NCBI GenBank assembly: GCA_003344405.1
Contig: NOWV01000028.1
Span: 62,001 to 126,000 of the forward strand
DNA: 64,000 nt
Direction: 5' to 3'
Source of the DNA: Trichoplax sp. H2
Taxonomy: Eukaryota > Placozoa > Uniplacotomia > Trichoplacea
The notes under the pieces were generated by a model. It made no database searches. It was not told where the DNA came from and worked only from the letters and a program-made list of their open reading frames with translations. The position numbers and the translations under genes are program-made. This document shows positions 41,947 through 54,865 of the stretch, one piece after another; positions within the stretch are counted from its first letter, which is position 1; every line of letters begins with the position of its first letter.

Positions 41947-42841
41947 TGCGAAATTGCTATGATCAATTAGCTAATAATTCTATTAATCATATTCAAAAAA
42001 CGATTAAGAACGTCATTCAATGCAACTTTAGTAAGTATGGCTGCATCTTCCTTATTATTTACATTTGCAAGTTTGCTGCCATCCACGTTGGTCCGTTTAT
42101 CAGTTTTCTCTTATCCGTTTTTTTATTTCGGTTTCTTACCCATTGGCGATGCTATGGCCTCTATATTAAATCTCCATGTCACATTGGTTTTTATGTTACG
42201 TTATTTCTTCGTCGCAAGCCCTTTTGCATATCGACATTATGTCACCAAAAAGACAATTAGTATAGCTTTAGCAACGATTTGGATTGTCGTGCTTGCCTTC
42301 GTGTACGTCATTCAGATGATAGCTAGTGGATACTTAACGTGTTATTATAACGCAACCATTACTTCTCGGCAGAGTAAAACAACTGTAAGAATAATTTATT
42401 ACATTTTATACGTAGGAATAGTGGCTATATTGCCCATTTTTGTTATCATTATTACTAGTCTTCAGCTGTATTACATTATTTTGCGCCATATTCATCACAT
42501 CAATAGTCCAAAGAAAGAGTCGAAAAAATGCCATTGCCAGTGAGTCTTGCTGTCAATACAGCAAAGATAAAGCAGTAAAACAATGATTTGCTTATTAATA
42601 AATTTTTACATTTCTTCGATTCCGCATTTTACAACTGGAATATCATTAACACTTATACAGCAGGTATAGCATTAAGGATGACTTATTATATATTTGGGCT
42701 ACTTGTCTACATGTACATATTTTCGTCTGTCCACTACAGTACGCTTACTTGACACCTGATGTTGGGAAAAAATTTCGCCAATGGTTCCAAAATTTATCCA
42801 ATAATATACCAAAAGGAATTAAAGTCATTTCCTTCTTCTAG
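41947..42841 (+). pseudogene. Decayed rhodopsin-like GPCR, paralogue of 45484-46461
   Basis: Aligns by eye with the intact receptor downstream. It shares KKRLRTSFNATLVSMAA, ILNLHVTLVFMLRYFFVASP and YVGIVAILPIFVI. Defects: an in-frame TAG at 41968-41970 inside TM1; a stop at about 42541 in the third intracellular loop; then stops and frame changes through TM6-TM7, where fragments such as QYSKDKAVKQ and a tail resembling KGIKVISFF can still be traced before TAG 42839. The central 168-codon frame (from 42037) is open but lacks TM1 and TM6-TM7. It carries LRYFF in place of the DRY motif, as its paralogue does. Confidence 0.85.
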
Positions 42842-42953
42842 ATTGAATTCTCTCTTCTTTATTGTTTTTAATTTAATATCATATAATGTACTTTTAAAGC
42901 TATATTGAAATAATGAACGAGGAATATCTATCTGTAGTATGGATAAATGCTCC
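42698..42953. repeat. Left flank copy (insertion-bearing allele)
   Basis: 256 nt ending in GCTCC, matched base for base in length by 43186-43441. It contains the 3' end of the decayed GPCR. Confidence 0.9.
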
Positions 42954-43165
42954 TGTCACAACGTCGTTTGCAACAATCGAATTCCCGTTCCACACTTATC
43001 CTACTCTCCTCTGTCCTATAGTAAAACTGCCACCAGGCGTCACTACTCGCTCCACTTCAGCGAAGGACCTCGGTCAACAGTAAAGGTGGACTAGAAGCGT
43101 CTGGATAAATTTACTAAACTAACTTTATTAGGTCTCCGTATTTTCCTCCTCTCTAGCGAGGTAAA

Positions 43166-43185
43166 NNNNNNNNNNNNNNNNNNNN
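43166..43185. other. Assembly gap (20 N)
   Basis: Exactly 20 N, between the insertion-bearing allele and the empty allele. Confidence 0.99.
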
Positions 43186-43701
43186 GCTACTTGTCTACAT
43201 GTACATATTTTCGTCTGTCCACTACAGTACGCTTACTTGACACCTGATGTTGGGAAAAAATTTCGCCAATGGTTCCAAAATTTATCCAATAATATACCAA
43301 AGGGAATTAAAGTCATTTCCTTCTTCTAGATTGAATTCTCTCTTCTTTATTGTTTTTAATTTAATATCATATAATGTACTTTTAAAGCTATATTGAAATA
43401 ATGAACGAGGAATATCTATCTGTTGTATGCATAAATGCTCCTAAAATGATTATTTTGAAATTGGAATTTATTCTTTGATCGAAAATGTCAATAAATTTGT
43501 CTTTGAACTACTAGCCTGATCACAAATTGTGTTCCATTCAGCAGTATCCTACCACCATAGTAAAATAAATCGGTATAAGCATTCGATTAGAGAATTTAGT
43601 TTCCGTTCTGGACGAAGCTATTTCATAATATTGACCTAGCAAACATTTTCAATTTCGAACTGTAAAATACTATACCAAACTGTCTTAAATTATTACAAAT
43701 C
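43186..43701. repeat. Empty-site haplotype of the LTR-like insertion
   Basis: 516 nt equal to the left flank 42698-42953 (256 nt) plus the right flank 44261-44520 (260 nt), joined at a single GCTCC (43437-43441). Mismatches are few (for example GTTGTATGCAT against GTAGTATGGAT). It begins and ends exactly at gaps. Confidence 0.92.
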
Positions 43702-43721
43702 NNNNNNNNNNNNNNNNNNNN
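43702..43721. other. Assembly gap (20 N)
   Basis: Exactly 20 N, between the empty allele and the resumed insertion-bearing allele. Confidence 0.99.
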
Positions 43722-44520
43722 GTAAAACTGCCACCAGGCGTCACTACTCGCTCCACTTCAGCGAAGGACCTCGGTCAACAGTAAAGGTGGACTAGAAGCG
43801 TCTGGATAAATTTACTAAACTAACTTTATTAGGTCTCCGTATTTTCCTCCTCTCTAGCGAGGTAAATTACAACCTCTTATATACTTGTATCAAATCTACA
43901 CCTTTTCCACCTATTAATTATTCTTATACATAACTTAGTCTTTTCTATAACTTTGTAATCCTATTAATTACTATCGAACAAATATGTGATAATTGATATT
44001 ATTATGCGCTAATAATATTATAGCGCCAATTAACAATTTAAGATCTAACAGATTCCCTACAAGTGTGACAACCGCCATTTTGGTTATTACACGTCATTGG
44101 CATATTAAATACCTTACTTCTACACATTCGTTAATGGAAGTCCATTAACGATTGAACCTCACAATATTAACAGATCATAATATTTATGATTATCTAATCG
44201 TAATCGTCTACTTCTACTTCAATAACATTATCACATAATATCTTAAACCGTAACAGCTCCTAAAATGATTATTTTGAAATTGGAATGTATTCTTTGATCG
44301 AAAATGTCAATAAATTTGTCTTTGAGCTACTAGCCTGATCACAAATTGAGTTCCATTCAGCAGTATCCTACCACCATAGTAAAATAAATCGGTGTAAGCA
44401 TTCGATTAGAGAATTTAGTTTCCGTTCTGGACGAAGCTATTTCATAATATTGACATAGCAAACATTTTCAATTTCGAACTGTAAAGTACTATACCAAACT
44501 GTCTTAAATTATTACAAATC

Positions 44521-45483
44521 TATTGCAGAAATCTCTCTATAAAATAGTATTTCATATCGCTTTTGTTCCATATATCAGATTCTTACAAATTCTTGATATT
44601 GTATCAGGTACCAAACGAGTGTATGTAGTAATAGCGCTAATATCTTATTATTTTACTGTAGTGCTAAGAAAAATAATCATGGATAGCTCATTTGAAAATT
44701 ATTAATAAACGATCTTAGTTTCATAAAAAACACTATAATATTTCATTTTGTTGACATTACTTGATTTTCAGCTGCTATAATGTGGTAACTGAATTAAACT
44801 GATGCAATAATTCCTGCGAATGCAGTTTAGTCTTTGATATTTTAATTGAATATTTGTCGGCTAATTAATCTCGTTAATAATGTATACCCCCAAAATGAAT
44901 TTGATAGTAGAAAGTAAAATATGTTTAGTAATCTGTTTCAAATCCTTAGAGATAATAAAATTCAAACAATAAAAAAGGAACAGTGTCCATGAATAAGGAA
45001 TTGTGAGTTAAGAGAAGCCTCGACTGGGTACAACTCATTATATAGACAATTAATAATGTATCAATTTATAGAGTAACAAAGCTCCATTTGATAATTTAAA
45101 CCCCAACAGAGGTCATCTAGTTCCTTCCAATCCATGGATAGAGTAAATTCTTATATTTTAGCGTGATTGTTACCATATTAATGGAATTGTATCATGTTTC
45201 TATATAATGGAACATTGCTTATTTCCTGTAGGATGCTATGGCAACTATAAAGAAATTATTTGACCTTTATACTTTACAGTCGGAACTTGCAACCTAAGAG
45301 TACGCCTAACAGTAATATAGCTGTATCTACATAATTCGACATTTCATTAATTGCTTTCCATAGCTTATAGACGAAAATACACGGTATCCAGACTCTAGAT
45401 AATTATTTTCATTCCAACCAGTTGTTGGTTCTTTAGTCTAAATTATTGTCAAATTATTAGCAACGATTCCATCATCAAAAATT
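44521..45483. other. Intergenic DNA upstream of the intact GPCR
   Basis: AT-rich; no supported gene. Confidence 0.5.
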
Positions 45484-46461
45484 ATGAACAATTCAGCTCT
45501 AAGGAATTCTACGATTATGACCATCCATACCCTATATAAGATTGCCAAAATCACCGAACAATGCTTAGCATTTATAACTGTAGTTGCCAACGTTCTAATC
45601 CTCACACTTATTTTATCAAAGAAACAATTAAGAACACCCTTCAATGCTGCATTAGGAAGCATGGCCATGGCTTGCTTGGTATTTACTTGCTCTTATTACT
45701 TTTTGGCTACGATAATTGGCTTTACGCAAGCTACATTTCCTATTTTTAGTTTAGCTCTCTATCCTATTAGTAATTCTACTATCTCCATATTGAACCTTCA
45801 TGTTACCTTAATTTGTATCTTACGTTATTTTTTCGTCGCCAGTCCTTTTGCTTATCAAAAGTTCATCACTAAAAAATCGATTAGTATTATTTTAGTATCG
45901 ATTTGGATCTGCATGCTTTCATTTGTTTATGGCATGAGAGCAGCTTGTGGTTACCTAATTCGCTCGTATAATACAACTACGGATCATTACGAAAACTATA
46001 CGGTAGCAAGACAAATTTATTGCTTCTTGTATATCGGAATTGTTGCTATATTACCAGTATTTGCCATTTTTATAACTTACTTTCAACTGCATCATATTAT
46101 TAAACGCCATATCAACAATATCGATGATCAACGAAAAAGTCGAAGCAAGTCCTTAACCAGTCTACCAGACAAGGAATACAGTAAAGATAAGGCACTTAAA
46201 CAAATGCTCTGTTTATTAATGATGTTTCTTATTTCGTGGATTCCATTCTTTATGATAAGAATATTTATTAAGCATAGGATTCCTAACCTTACTCTAATCT
46301 TACTGTATCACGGTTCTTCCTTACTTGTTCATGTATACATATTTTTTTGTCCTCTACATCATGCTTATTATACGCCTGATATTCGGGAAGAATTTCAACA
46401 ATGGTTTAAAGATTTACCTGGTATTGTTGCTAAAGGAATTAAAAAGCTATTCTGTTTTTAG
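45484..46461 (+). CDS. Intact single-exon rhodopsin-like orphan GPCR
   Basis: 325 residues, no intron. Short N-terminus with Asn glycosylation sites (NNS, NST). Seven hydrophobic segments can be placed: TM1 around VVANVLILTLIL, loop KKQLRTPFN, TM2 after ALGSMAMA, TM3 ending LRYFFVASPFAY (LRY in place of DRY), TM4 IILVSIWICMLSFVY, TM5 YIGIVAILPVFAIFITY, a basic third loop, TM6 LLMMFLISWIPFF (SWIP for CWxP), TM7 ending FFCPLHHAYYTPDI where NPxxY would lie. The short C-tail is IKKLFCF. Family is class A by pattern. The ligand is unknown, and the altered DRY/NPxxY motifs make coupling uncertain. Its closest relative in the window is the decayed copy at 41947-42841. Confidence 0.88.
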   Translation: MNNSALRNSTIMTIHTLYKIAKITEQCLAFITVVANVLILTLILSKKQLRTPFNAALGSMAMACLVFTCSYYFLATIIGFTQATFPIFSLALYPISNSTISILNLHVTLICILRYFFVASPFAYQKFITKKSISIILVSIWICMLSFVYGMRAACGYLIRSYNTTTDHYENYTVARQIYCFLYIGIVAILPVFAIFITYFQLHHIIKRHINNIDDQRKSRSKSLTSLPDKEYSKDKALKQMLCLLMMFLISWIPFFMIRIFIKHRIPNLTLILLYHGSSLLVHVYIFFCPLHHAYYTPDIREEFQQWFKDLPGIVAKGIKKLFCF

Positions 46462-49400
46462 AATTGATTTTATCGTTATTGCCATTAGTAGTGTAAATTA
46501 AGATTTTAAGTTTACTGCTCAAGGGCTGTATTTGAACAGCTTGTGACTAAAGTACATCTAGCTAAGGATCATTAACATCATTTCTCTATACTGTTTAGTA
46601 AAAAACTGCGATATATTAATAAGAATTTCTAATACTTGTTTCTGTACTAATATTATTGGTACTAGTCTACCTTTTATCCTACAAACAGCTTTTTGATCAA
46701 TGTGTATAATTTTACTACTATTAAGTATTATAGTTCAATTTCATGCCACTTTCATGGTCAATAACAAAAGTACTTTTTACTTGCGAGTAAACTCTAATAA
46801 CAGAAGTCGTAAATTCTGTCATTTCGTGTAGCCAATATCGAATTTGATATGATACTGATTCTTAATGTGTAATTTATGCGATCTAATATACTACATAATG
46901 ATAAGATTTAAACTGGAATCAACTACTATGGTTATTTCTTACTTCTATCGCGATTTAAATCAGGTGATAGTTAATTCTCTTTTCTTTACAGATTATAACA
47001 TAATCTGATAAAAATTAGCAATAAGTTATTATCGATTGTCATTAAATAACTGTATGACAAGTCATAGTAACGTGAAGATCTTCTAGTTTAATTTCTTTAA
47101 TACATACTTGTAACAAATTATTTAACTTCCTCATCGCTATTTTACTACAAAAATACTACCAAGTACCATAAAAATAACATTTTATAGAACTTGTTATTAC
47201 ACAAATTGCATGCATTTATATAAAAATTATTTTCCCTTTAAACAACTTTAGGTTCTTCACTGTCGTTTACTGGAGAATATGTCAATAGCTTGACTACTCC
47301 TAATAGAACTGTTCCATAGGTAATCACTGGCTAATGATTCACGCAGAATCTTGATTTAAGTAAAATTCCTGTCTGATTTAAGGCTTCAAACTAACATTTA
47401 ATCACCTTACTACTTCTTATATTCAATAATATTCTATATTAAATACTATACAGTTGCAACGACCTATCCTAAATACATGTAATAGTGGTAATATGGCAGT
47501 TCTAATTATAGACTTTATAATATTAGTTACTGCTACCGTTCAGTATTTTTAACGTATTGTAGAGAAGTATTTCATCCGCAGATACTGGAAATTCTCGAGT
47601 TACTCCGACTAATATTCTAATAGGACTACTTCTACACAAATCGTCAACACCTGACCGATATCTATTAGTCCTGGGTTACTCTTTATTTGAGGCTAAGTAA
47701 TGATCCAAAACGACATTGAATATTATTTGACCTTAAGGTCTAACTGAGACAATATAGATCACGATGGATCTCACTACTGAACGTAACTGAATCAAACAGC
47801 GCACACGATGGTGCTTAGACTTCTCATGCAATTATGATTACTTATGATTGCCGGTAACTGGCAACTACTAACTGCAACTCTGATGAATTTACTGACTAGA
47901 ATCGAATGAGTGCTATCAAGTGACTTTTAGCCGATTATTTTCTATCTTACATTGATAGATAGAATAGCTTAGTGTTTGCTAATAATACCGCACTATAAAT
48001 TAACTACTTTTCTATAAAGTTTGGTACGTTGAATAGAAAAAGTACTACTTTTTCTAGGGATTCATTTATAGACTAAGATAGACGAATAGTTTGCTTTGAC
48101 CTATGGGCAATAGGAGATCGCCAGTATTTGGGTCTCACTGAATGTAAAAATTGAGGAGCACAGGCATCATGAGACATAATAGTAATCTCATAGCCTATAA
48201 TTTCCCTGTTAAAGTTGTATTATTTCGTTAGAATTATTGTCATGTATTTATATTATTACTTTATATATTAGCTTCTCCAAGAGTACCTTGCGAATTAAAT
48301 CTTTTAACTACGCAACTTGCGCTTATAGACTCCCACTAATATCTCAAAACTACGTCGTTATGATACGCAAATTTTACAAGCTACATTTAGAGCTATGATC
48401 CAGGCTATGTATTTGAGATAGTAAAATCTTAAACATCCATATTAAGAGTTATAGAATGATTACATATTAATATTGAATATGATGTGCTCATCTAATTTTA
48501 CCTTACAATTATATTATGATTACTTATTCCACAATACTGTACATATAAATTACGATTTATAATAGCGCCGCACCCGTTATTTATTTATTTATTAAACGAT
48601 ATTTTTTGTAGCTACTCTCTTACATTCCTATTAATAAAAATAGATTATAAAGAAGTAGATTCTATTCATTTCTAGCATGGCACGTTTCTATTTATTAAAT
48701 AAATATGATTCTACTCATGTACTAGTTTCATTACTTAAACAAAAAGTATAGTTTTAGAAAAAAATCTTAACCATTACTCTGTTGCTAAATTCTTTCATTG
48801 GGCTTGTTTACTGCTATATAAGCTCTGCATCTGTTAATGGCTAATTTAATATTAAAGAATTATGGCAATATCTCCAAAGAGGTGACAACGTTTATTTATT
48901 CACAATATTGATAGTGTTTAATTTCGTTGCAATTAACTTCTATTTTCACTCTTAAGTATTAACATAATCGAACATCCACGTCTTAAAATCCTGGTAGAAT
49001 ATTTATAACCGGTAATTAACTATTTAAATTATTGATGGTATCATTAGTAAAGTAAACCTATCCACAATATTCGCCTTTCTGAAATTGGTGATTGAATATT
49101 CTTCCATTTGAGGATTCTTTTTTCAATTTCTATACTTCAGAATATGATATTAGCAATTGTTTATTACAGTAGTTCGATAAATATAAAAGAATTTACAACG
49201 ATTTGTTCTTTATAATAAATTGAAAGCTGACGAACTTATAGTAAATCAAGAGTAAGAAATTTCCAATTTCTATTCCCTGATGTAATTTTAACAGCCAGTC
49301 CCGTATATAGCGATAATAGGAAGACTTAACACTTTTAGTACTTAAATGATAAATTTAAACTTTATACTAACTTGTTTAATTGCAATCGCTCGAAAATTAT

Positions 49401-50778
49401 ATTATTTACTGGTTTTAATGTTTAATAATATATCATAGTTTAAGAATTAAAATACCGTCTAATTAGTGGAATACTGACGTTCGATAAGCAACTGATGGCA
49501 GTTATAAATTCGAATTATGCCGGATAATTTTCATAGACCAGGGATCCGCGAGGGTGTCTGGACAAACAATAAAACCTTGATATGGTCGGAGTAATCGGAA
49601 GATGAAATTTTGCCGCTTTTAAAGTGTAGTTAGCATAAATTATGCCGATAAAGTAGATTAAATCTATTGACGTTGTAGCCTATATTCTAAATTAAGTTAA
49701 CAAATGATTACGGTGAATTCATTAGCATGATGAAATCTAAGGAACTTAGAATGCTGTTATGATTAGGGAATGAATTGTATCAAGAAGTAGATTAACTGAA
49801 TCGATGGTGTCTATTCTATATTAAACTAAGTCAGTAAATGAATCGAATTTTTGGTAAGATAAGATTAAGAGCTACTTGAAAATTATCTCTTTATTTGAAA
49901 AATAAATAAGACCAAATATACTATTAGAATGAATCGACTAACTTTACTTATCTAAAATTGAGATACTATTAATTATCCTTAAAAATTGTGCTTATGATGA
50001 AAATAAGAGAAAAGCTTGAAAATCTTAACATATCTAAAGAATAGTTTCCTCCTGTTAGTAGATTAAATCCTGTTAACACTTCGTGAAGTTTTAAAGTATG
50101 CTGGCTTTACTCATATATACACATAAATGTCATGATGAGGTTAGAAGAGATCAAAATTATTTAATTTAAAGAATGAAGTACAAAATAGTTTACTTTGTCG
50201 AAAGTATAGAAATTATAAAATGTTAATAATTGGTGATAAATGTATGAATCAGTAAAGGACTATCATAACGGTGCTACAACTTAATAAGTAAATCATCTCG
50301 ACAAATTAGTAAGAGAATTTTTTTCGATTGTAATATCATTCTACATTATAAGTATGCGATCGTGTGATTATCACCAAATTTTAGAAAAGTGCAGTATCTG
50401 ATAAATTTACCATGTAATTTCGAGAGTTTCGTGTATGTGCTAAGGTCTAAAGCGGCAATCACCGTTTAGGACGTGATATATGCTTAAATAAATAGATTTC
50501 TTCACCTATTGCCCGGCTGCACTATTTAAGTATGCTGCGTGAAGGATGTACATTCAAATGTTATCCCAGCAGTAAGTACTTTATTATATCTGATGGTATG
50601 GTAGCTTGAGTAAAAATAATTAATGTATAAATTTGCTAGCTTAACCGTGGTGTTTTATTATTATATTAGAACTAATAAATGCAAACAATTTATTATCAGC
50701 TCGAGGGTAACTATCTAATAGCTCATATCTTAAAAATTATTGAATCACGTACTGGTAGCAAAGTTAAAACTAATGTAT

Positions 50779-51082
50779 TGATTTTGTAACGCAAGATTGC
50801 TAAAATGGATAAACTTTAAAATTATCAATACTCGTGATCGTCTTAAATATTTTAAAAATCAAAAATAGCCTGATATTATTCGTCTATCTAAGACGTGGCC
50901 CTTATATTCCTTCCTTTTAGAATAATTATAAGATGAACATAAAAACATTCATGCTTTTATAATAGTAATACCGCTATGATTCCTGCCAATGTGGCAGCGC
51001 AATTGTTGATATTAACAAATGCATTTCTGTGTTGCTTCTCAATATTTAAATAGCAAGAACAAAAATAATAATATTGAACGAG
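50779..51082. repeat. Haplotype copy left of gap
   Basis: 304 nt matched at equal length by 51234-51537 with a few substitutions. Confidence 0.9.
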
Positions 51083-51213
51083 TGTTACAGTGTTAAATAC
51101 TGTATTACAGTAGAAATAACTATGTTAGGATAATTCTGTTAGACTATCCTTATTTAGTTAACTTCTAATTTGGATATAGTGTATTTTAATATAGCACTGA
51201 CTTTTTATGACAG
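51083..51213. mobile_element. 5' end of an allelic insertion, cut by the gap
   Basis: After GAACGAG this copy continues TGTTACAGTGTTAAATAC for 131 nt to the gap, while the other copy continues TAATTGATT. A TG start at the divergence point is consistent with the 5' end of an LTR-type element; its 3' end and target duplication are not assembled. Confidence 0.5.
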
Positions 51214-51233
51214 NNNNNNNNNNNNNNNNNNNN
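51214..51233. other. Assembly gap (20 N)
   Basis: Exactly 20 N, next to a duplicated block. Confidence 0.99.
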
Positions 51234-51537
51234 TGATTTTGTAACGCAAGATTGCTAAAATGGATAAACTTTAAAATTATCAATACTCGTGATCGTCTTA
51301 AATATTTTAAAAATCAAAAATAGCCTGATATTATTCATCTATCTAAGATGTGGCCCTTATATTCCTTCCTTTTAGAATAATTATAAGATGAACATAAAAA
51401 CATTCACGCTTTTATAATAGTAATACCGCAATGATTCCTGCCAATTCGGCAGCGAAATTGTTAATATTAACAAATGCGTTTCTGTATTGCTTCTCAATAT
51501 TTAAATAGCAAGAACAAAAATAATAATATTGAACGAG
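51234..51537. repeat. Haplotype copy right of gap (empty allele)
   Basis: Near-identical to 50779-51082 and continues into unique downstream sequence. Confidence 0.9.
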
Positions 51538-54099
51538 TAATTGATTTTGTATTAGATACGAAAAATACGTACTCTTCATAATATATTTAAAAGGGTAGTT
51601 TAATCATTTATCTTTTAATTTAAATTGGACTTTTGAAGGACTATTAAAAAAAAAGAAGTCGTCGTCAAGAAGGCATTTAGTTGCACGATAATTGCCGGTA
51701 ATTCTGACGAAGATAATATTCATATTAACACCCCTTATGTTTTCTTGATATATCATCATATCAATCTTAATATGGTACAATATTACATCTTTTGTACTGT
51801 GAAAGGAATCCCATTTCTTTAATACTTACTATCGATATACTTTGATTTATTATACAACGAGCTATAATTACTTGTTATTGCATCGATAACAGACGATAGT
51901 TTAAAATACAGTTAAGAAAATGGTGTGGTTTGCCTTTTAATTAACAAACATTTATTAGCAGTAATTGTCTTTAATATTAAATGTCGATATTGGCACACTG
52001 ATATAAATATGTTATTTAAAATTTCTAAAGTAAAATATTGAACTTAACTGCTGTATTTGTCGCTGTAGCCTAGTATTTTGCTTATTATACTGCAATTTCA
52101 CTGGAGATTATTCTGGGCTAAAGGATTAAAAGGAATTAAATGACTTGATTTGTTTACATACAAATATAAATAAGATTAATTCATGCAGGTTATTGTTTTT
52201 TTAATTTTGACACTTACTTATATCTTGCCAAAGTAATGATTAAATCTGAAGCGTTTATAAAATAATCACTGCAGCCGGCTAATGATAAAATTAAAATCTG
52301 AGAATAAATACTATAAATAAAAAGTGTTTTAAAGTATGATATAATTCATCCAGTCCTGAATAAGTTTTTCTATCAATAAATCTAAAATTTGCCAATAGTT
52401 TTTAACGTAACCCCGATAATCAGTCTCGATGGTAACGGTTGGATGAACATACAAAATTATTTCATATTATGTACAAAGTAAATTATTTACTATTTATAAC
52501 TTGATGCGAGTTATTGAAAACTATAAACGAGGCTATCGCAGCTGTTAAGTATGAAAATTTCCTTTAACTTACCTTTAGAAATCAAAGTGTTATTACTATA
52601 GCCTTTAAAGAATCATCAATTAAATGTAAAACTTGTGATAGTAAACACAAAAGATAAAATCCGTCTATAGTCGATTATGTAAAATCACCCAGTATAAAAT
52701 TGGGCTCCTGATAGGTCGATTGCTTGATCTTACATTTAAGATAACTATAACGCTAGTTTAAAATTGTCCCTGAATTTAGACCTAGAAAATTATAGAAGAC
52801 AAATAATTTAGAATTGACTATTACAGCCTGTTTATACATAATCTAAATATAGATCATCAAATAAAACCTTTTATCTATGATCTTAATGAATTTTTATCAC
52901 AAATAAAATGTCTAGAAGGGCTAATTAATCAAATTGGTGAAGCGAAATTTTATAATAATTGCTGTTAACTTATTAATTCTTTATTTAAGGAGTATGAAAT
53001 CGTTGAGAGAACTCACAAACTTAAGTACGTTTATTGAAATAAAAATTTCAAAATTTAATTCCTTATTTAACTGTTCATAATGTACACAACGTTTCGCCAT
53101 GATGTACGTATGGGCATAATAACATGTTTAATGCTTTACATAGAATCTGTTTAATTACTTTATAATAATTCATTAATTGTAAACACATACGACCAAAATA
53201 GCTCTAGAAATTATAAAGTACGCTGATTATTGCATGCAATAGAAGATAAACTTAACGAAATTTTTCCTGAATCATCCCTAAATATAATAAGTTCAAAGTT
53301 TTAGCAATATCTTAGTACTTGTATAGCTACGTGTATTGATATAAAATAAAATGATAAGGGATATTAATTATACAATATCGATAGGGGTAAAAGGAAACAA
53401 ACAGTTTATTCCTAGACCAATCTTGCTGGGCTAGTCTATCAATATATGAACCCAGTAAATAGATAATACTAACTTTCTGTAGCAATTAGTTTAATTGAAA
53501 AAAGTTATCGATTGCGAGTGTTACGATCGAAGTATATAATGCAGGGTATGACTTTTAAAGCTATCAATATTGAATTACAGCCTAAATAACAATCATTGAT
53601 CATAAAAGCAGACATTAGAAATATAAACCTTAACAGCATTGATTTATTAAACTAATGAACAGAATATTTTAAATTTCAATCAAGAAATTAGGTACTGTAA
53701 TAATAAAAAGTGATTATGTAATCCATAACCATAACAATAAAAAAATGGAGGGAATAATATCCCGAGAGTATCTAAATAATGGCAATATAATAGTACTTCT
53801 ATTATGCGAATATTAGTGCAATCGTAATAAAGTATATTAAATGATTTGTACACAGAACTACTCCTGAAGTTCTGGTACTATAATAATCTACCGTCTGACA
53901 TTTTTATTTCAAGATCTAACTTACATTAAGCTGGCTGTCTGAGCTTTAATTAGGCAGACAGCAATTTTTTTAATGCAATTCAAAAAATATTGATTAATTT
54001 TATTAATTAATCATCTGAGCTATATTACAAATATAAATCTGCCAATAAGTATTATTTATATCTGCATTTGATATTAAGTTACCATGGTGATCATAAAAT

Positions 54100-54265
54100 G
54101 CCTGTAACATCGTAAACATTGAGCAACAACATTTCTTAAATAAGCAAAATTTGCCTCTCGCAAATGCTAAAAATTAAATGTCGTACTCGTAATTCTTCAG
54201 AACTAGAAATTATGCTGTTTATAGCTAGCATTAATTGAGCAAATTATTAAATATAGTAGACTTAT
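54100..54265 (+). repeat. Diverged duplicate of 57085-57255
   Basis: Shares AATGCTAAAAATTAAA and CTAGAAATTATGCT, plus similar flanking text (CATCGTAAACATTGAGCAACAAC against CATCCTATACATTAAGCGACAAC), in the same order. The two copies bracket the interrupted GPCR. Confidence 0.6.
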
Positions 54266-54865
54266 AGAAAATTAGCATCCATGTCAATACTTGGTAAATT
54301 CTCATTCTCGTCTTAAAGATCAGCTATTATGAATTCATATACTGTCAGATAATAAAGGATATTAATTATTAGAATAAAGTAATAAAGAAATCAGATATAC
54401 CGAAGGGTAAGCCGCTATCATATTCATTCATTTATTACTGAGATTGTTCTCTTTTGGTAAAGATGGAAGTATTTCCTTTGTTAGCGCTATTTATTCTTAA
54501 ATCGAATAGGACTATTAATAACACCGTTATTAAATCACATGGACTAAAAATTCCTTGGAATTCATAAAATACGAATATAATAGTGAATTGCAAAACAAGC
54601 ATTAAATAGACTGCTGAAGCTAATAGAACGAGAATTTCTATCAGAAAGGCTCATCCATATTTGGAATATCAGTTGATATTTCCGGTAGGCTTATATAACA
54701 GTAAGTACAAAAATAACGATTAAGGTAGCGTAATACAATCGCTCCGAATAAGAATAGAATAAACAACTCTAGATTTAGCCAAAGTTTATAAATAACCCGA
54801 TCCAAATCCATTTGGCAAGATACTAATTTTTGCGATTGCAGTTCTCTTATGTTTATCGTTTTACA

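Larger units (their letters stand above)
42954..44255. mobile_element. Solo-LTR-like insertion (about 600 bp) split by assembly gaps and the empty allele
   Basis: The element starts TGTCACAACGTCG at 42954 right after GCTCC and ends CCGTAACA at 44255 right before a second GCTCC (44256-44260): TGT...ACA ends with a 5-bp target duplication, the mark of an LTR insertion. Within the span the true element is 42954-43165 plus 43722-44255. 43021-43165 and 43722-43866 are the same 145 nt, so the joined length is about 601 nt. The intervening 43186-43701 is the empty allele, not part of the element. No gag/pol was seen, so it is probably a solo LTR or similar non-coding element; its superfamily is unknown. 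Confidence 0.8.
46462..54865. other. 8.4-kb ORF-poor AT-rich stretch
   Basis: Contains no frame of about 60 codons or more and no recognisable exon, apart from the duplicated block around the gap at 51214. I saw no tRNA or rRNA. It may hold decayed paralogues or old transposon remnants too diverged to identify. Confidence 0.6.

Noticed and set aside
41734-41970. 78-codon plus-strand frame before the decayed GPCR
   Set aside because: Only its last residues align with TM1 of the paralogue; the rest is unrelated AT-rich sequence.
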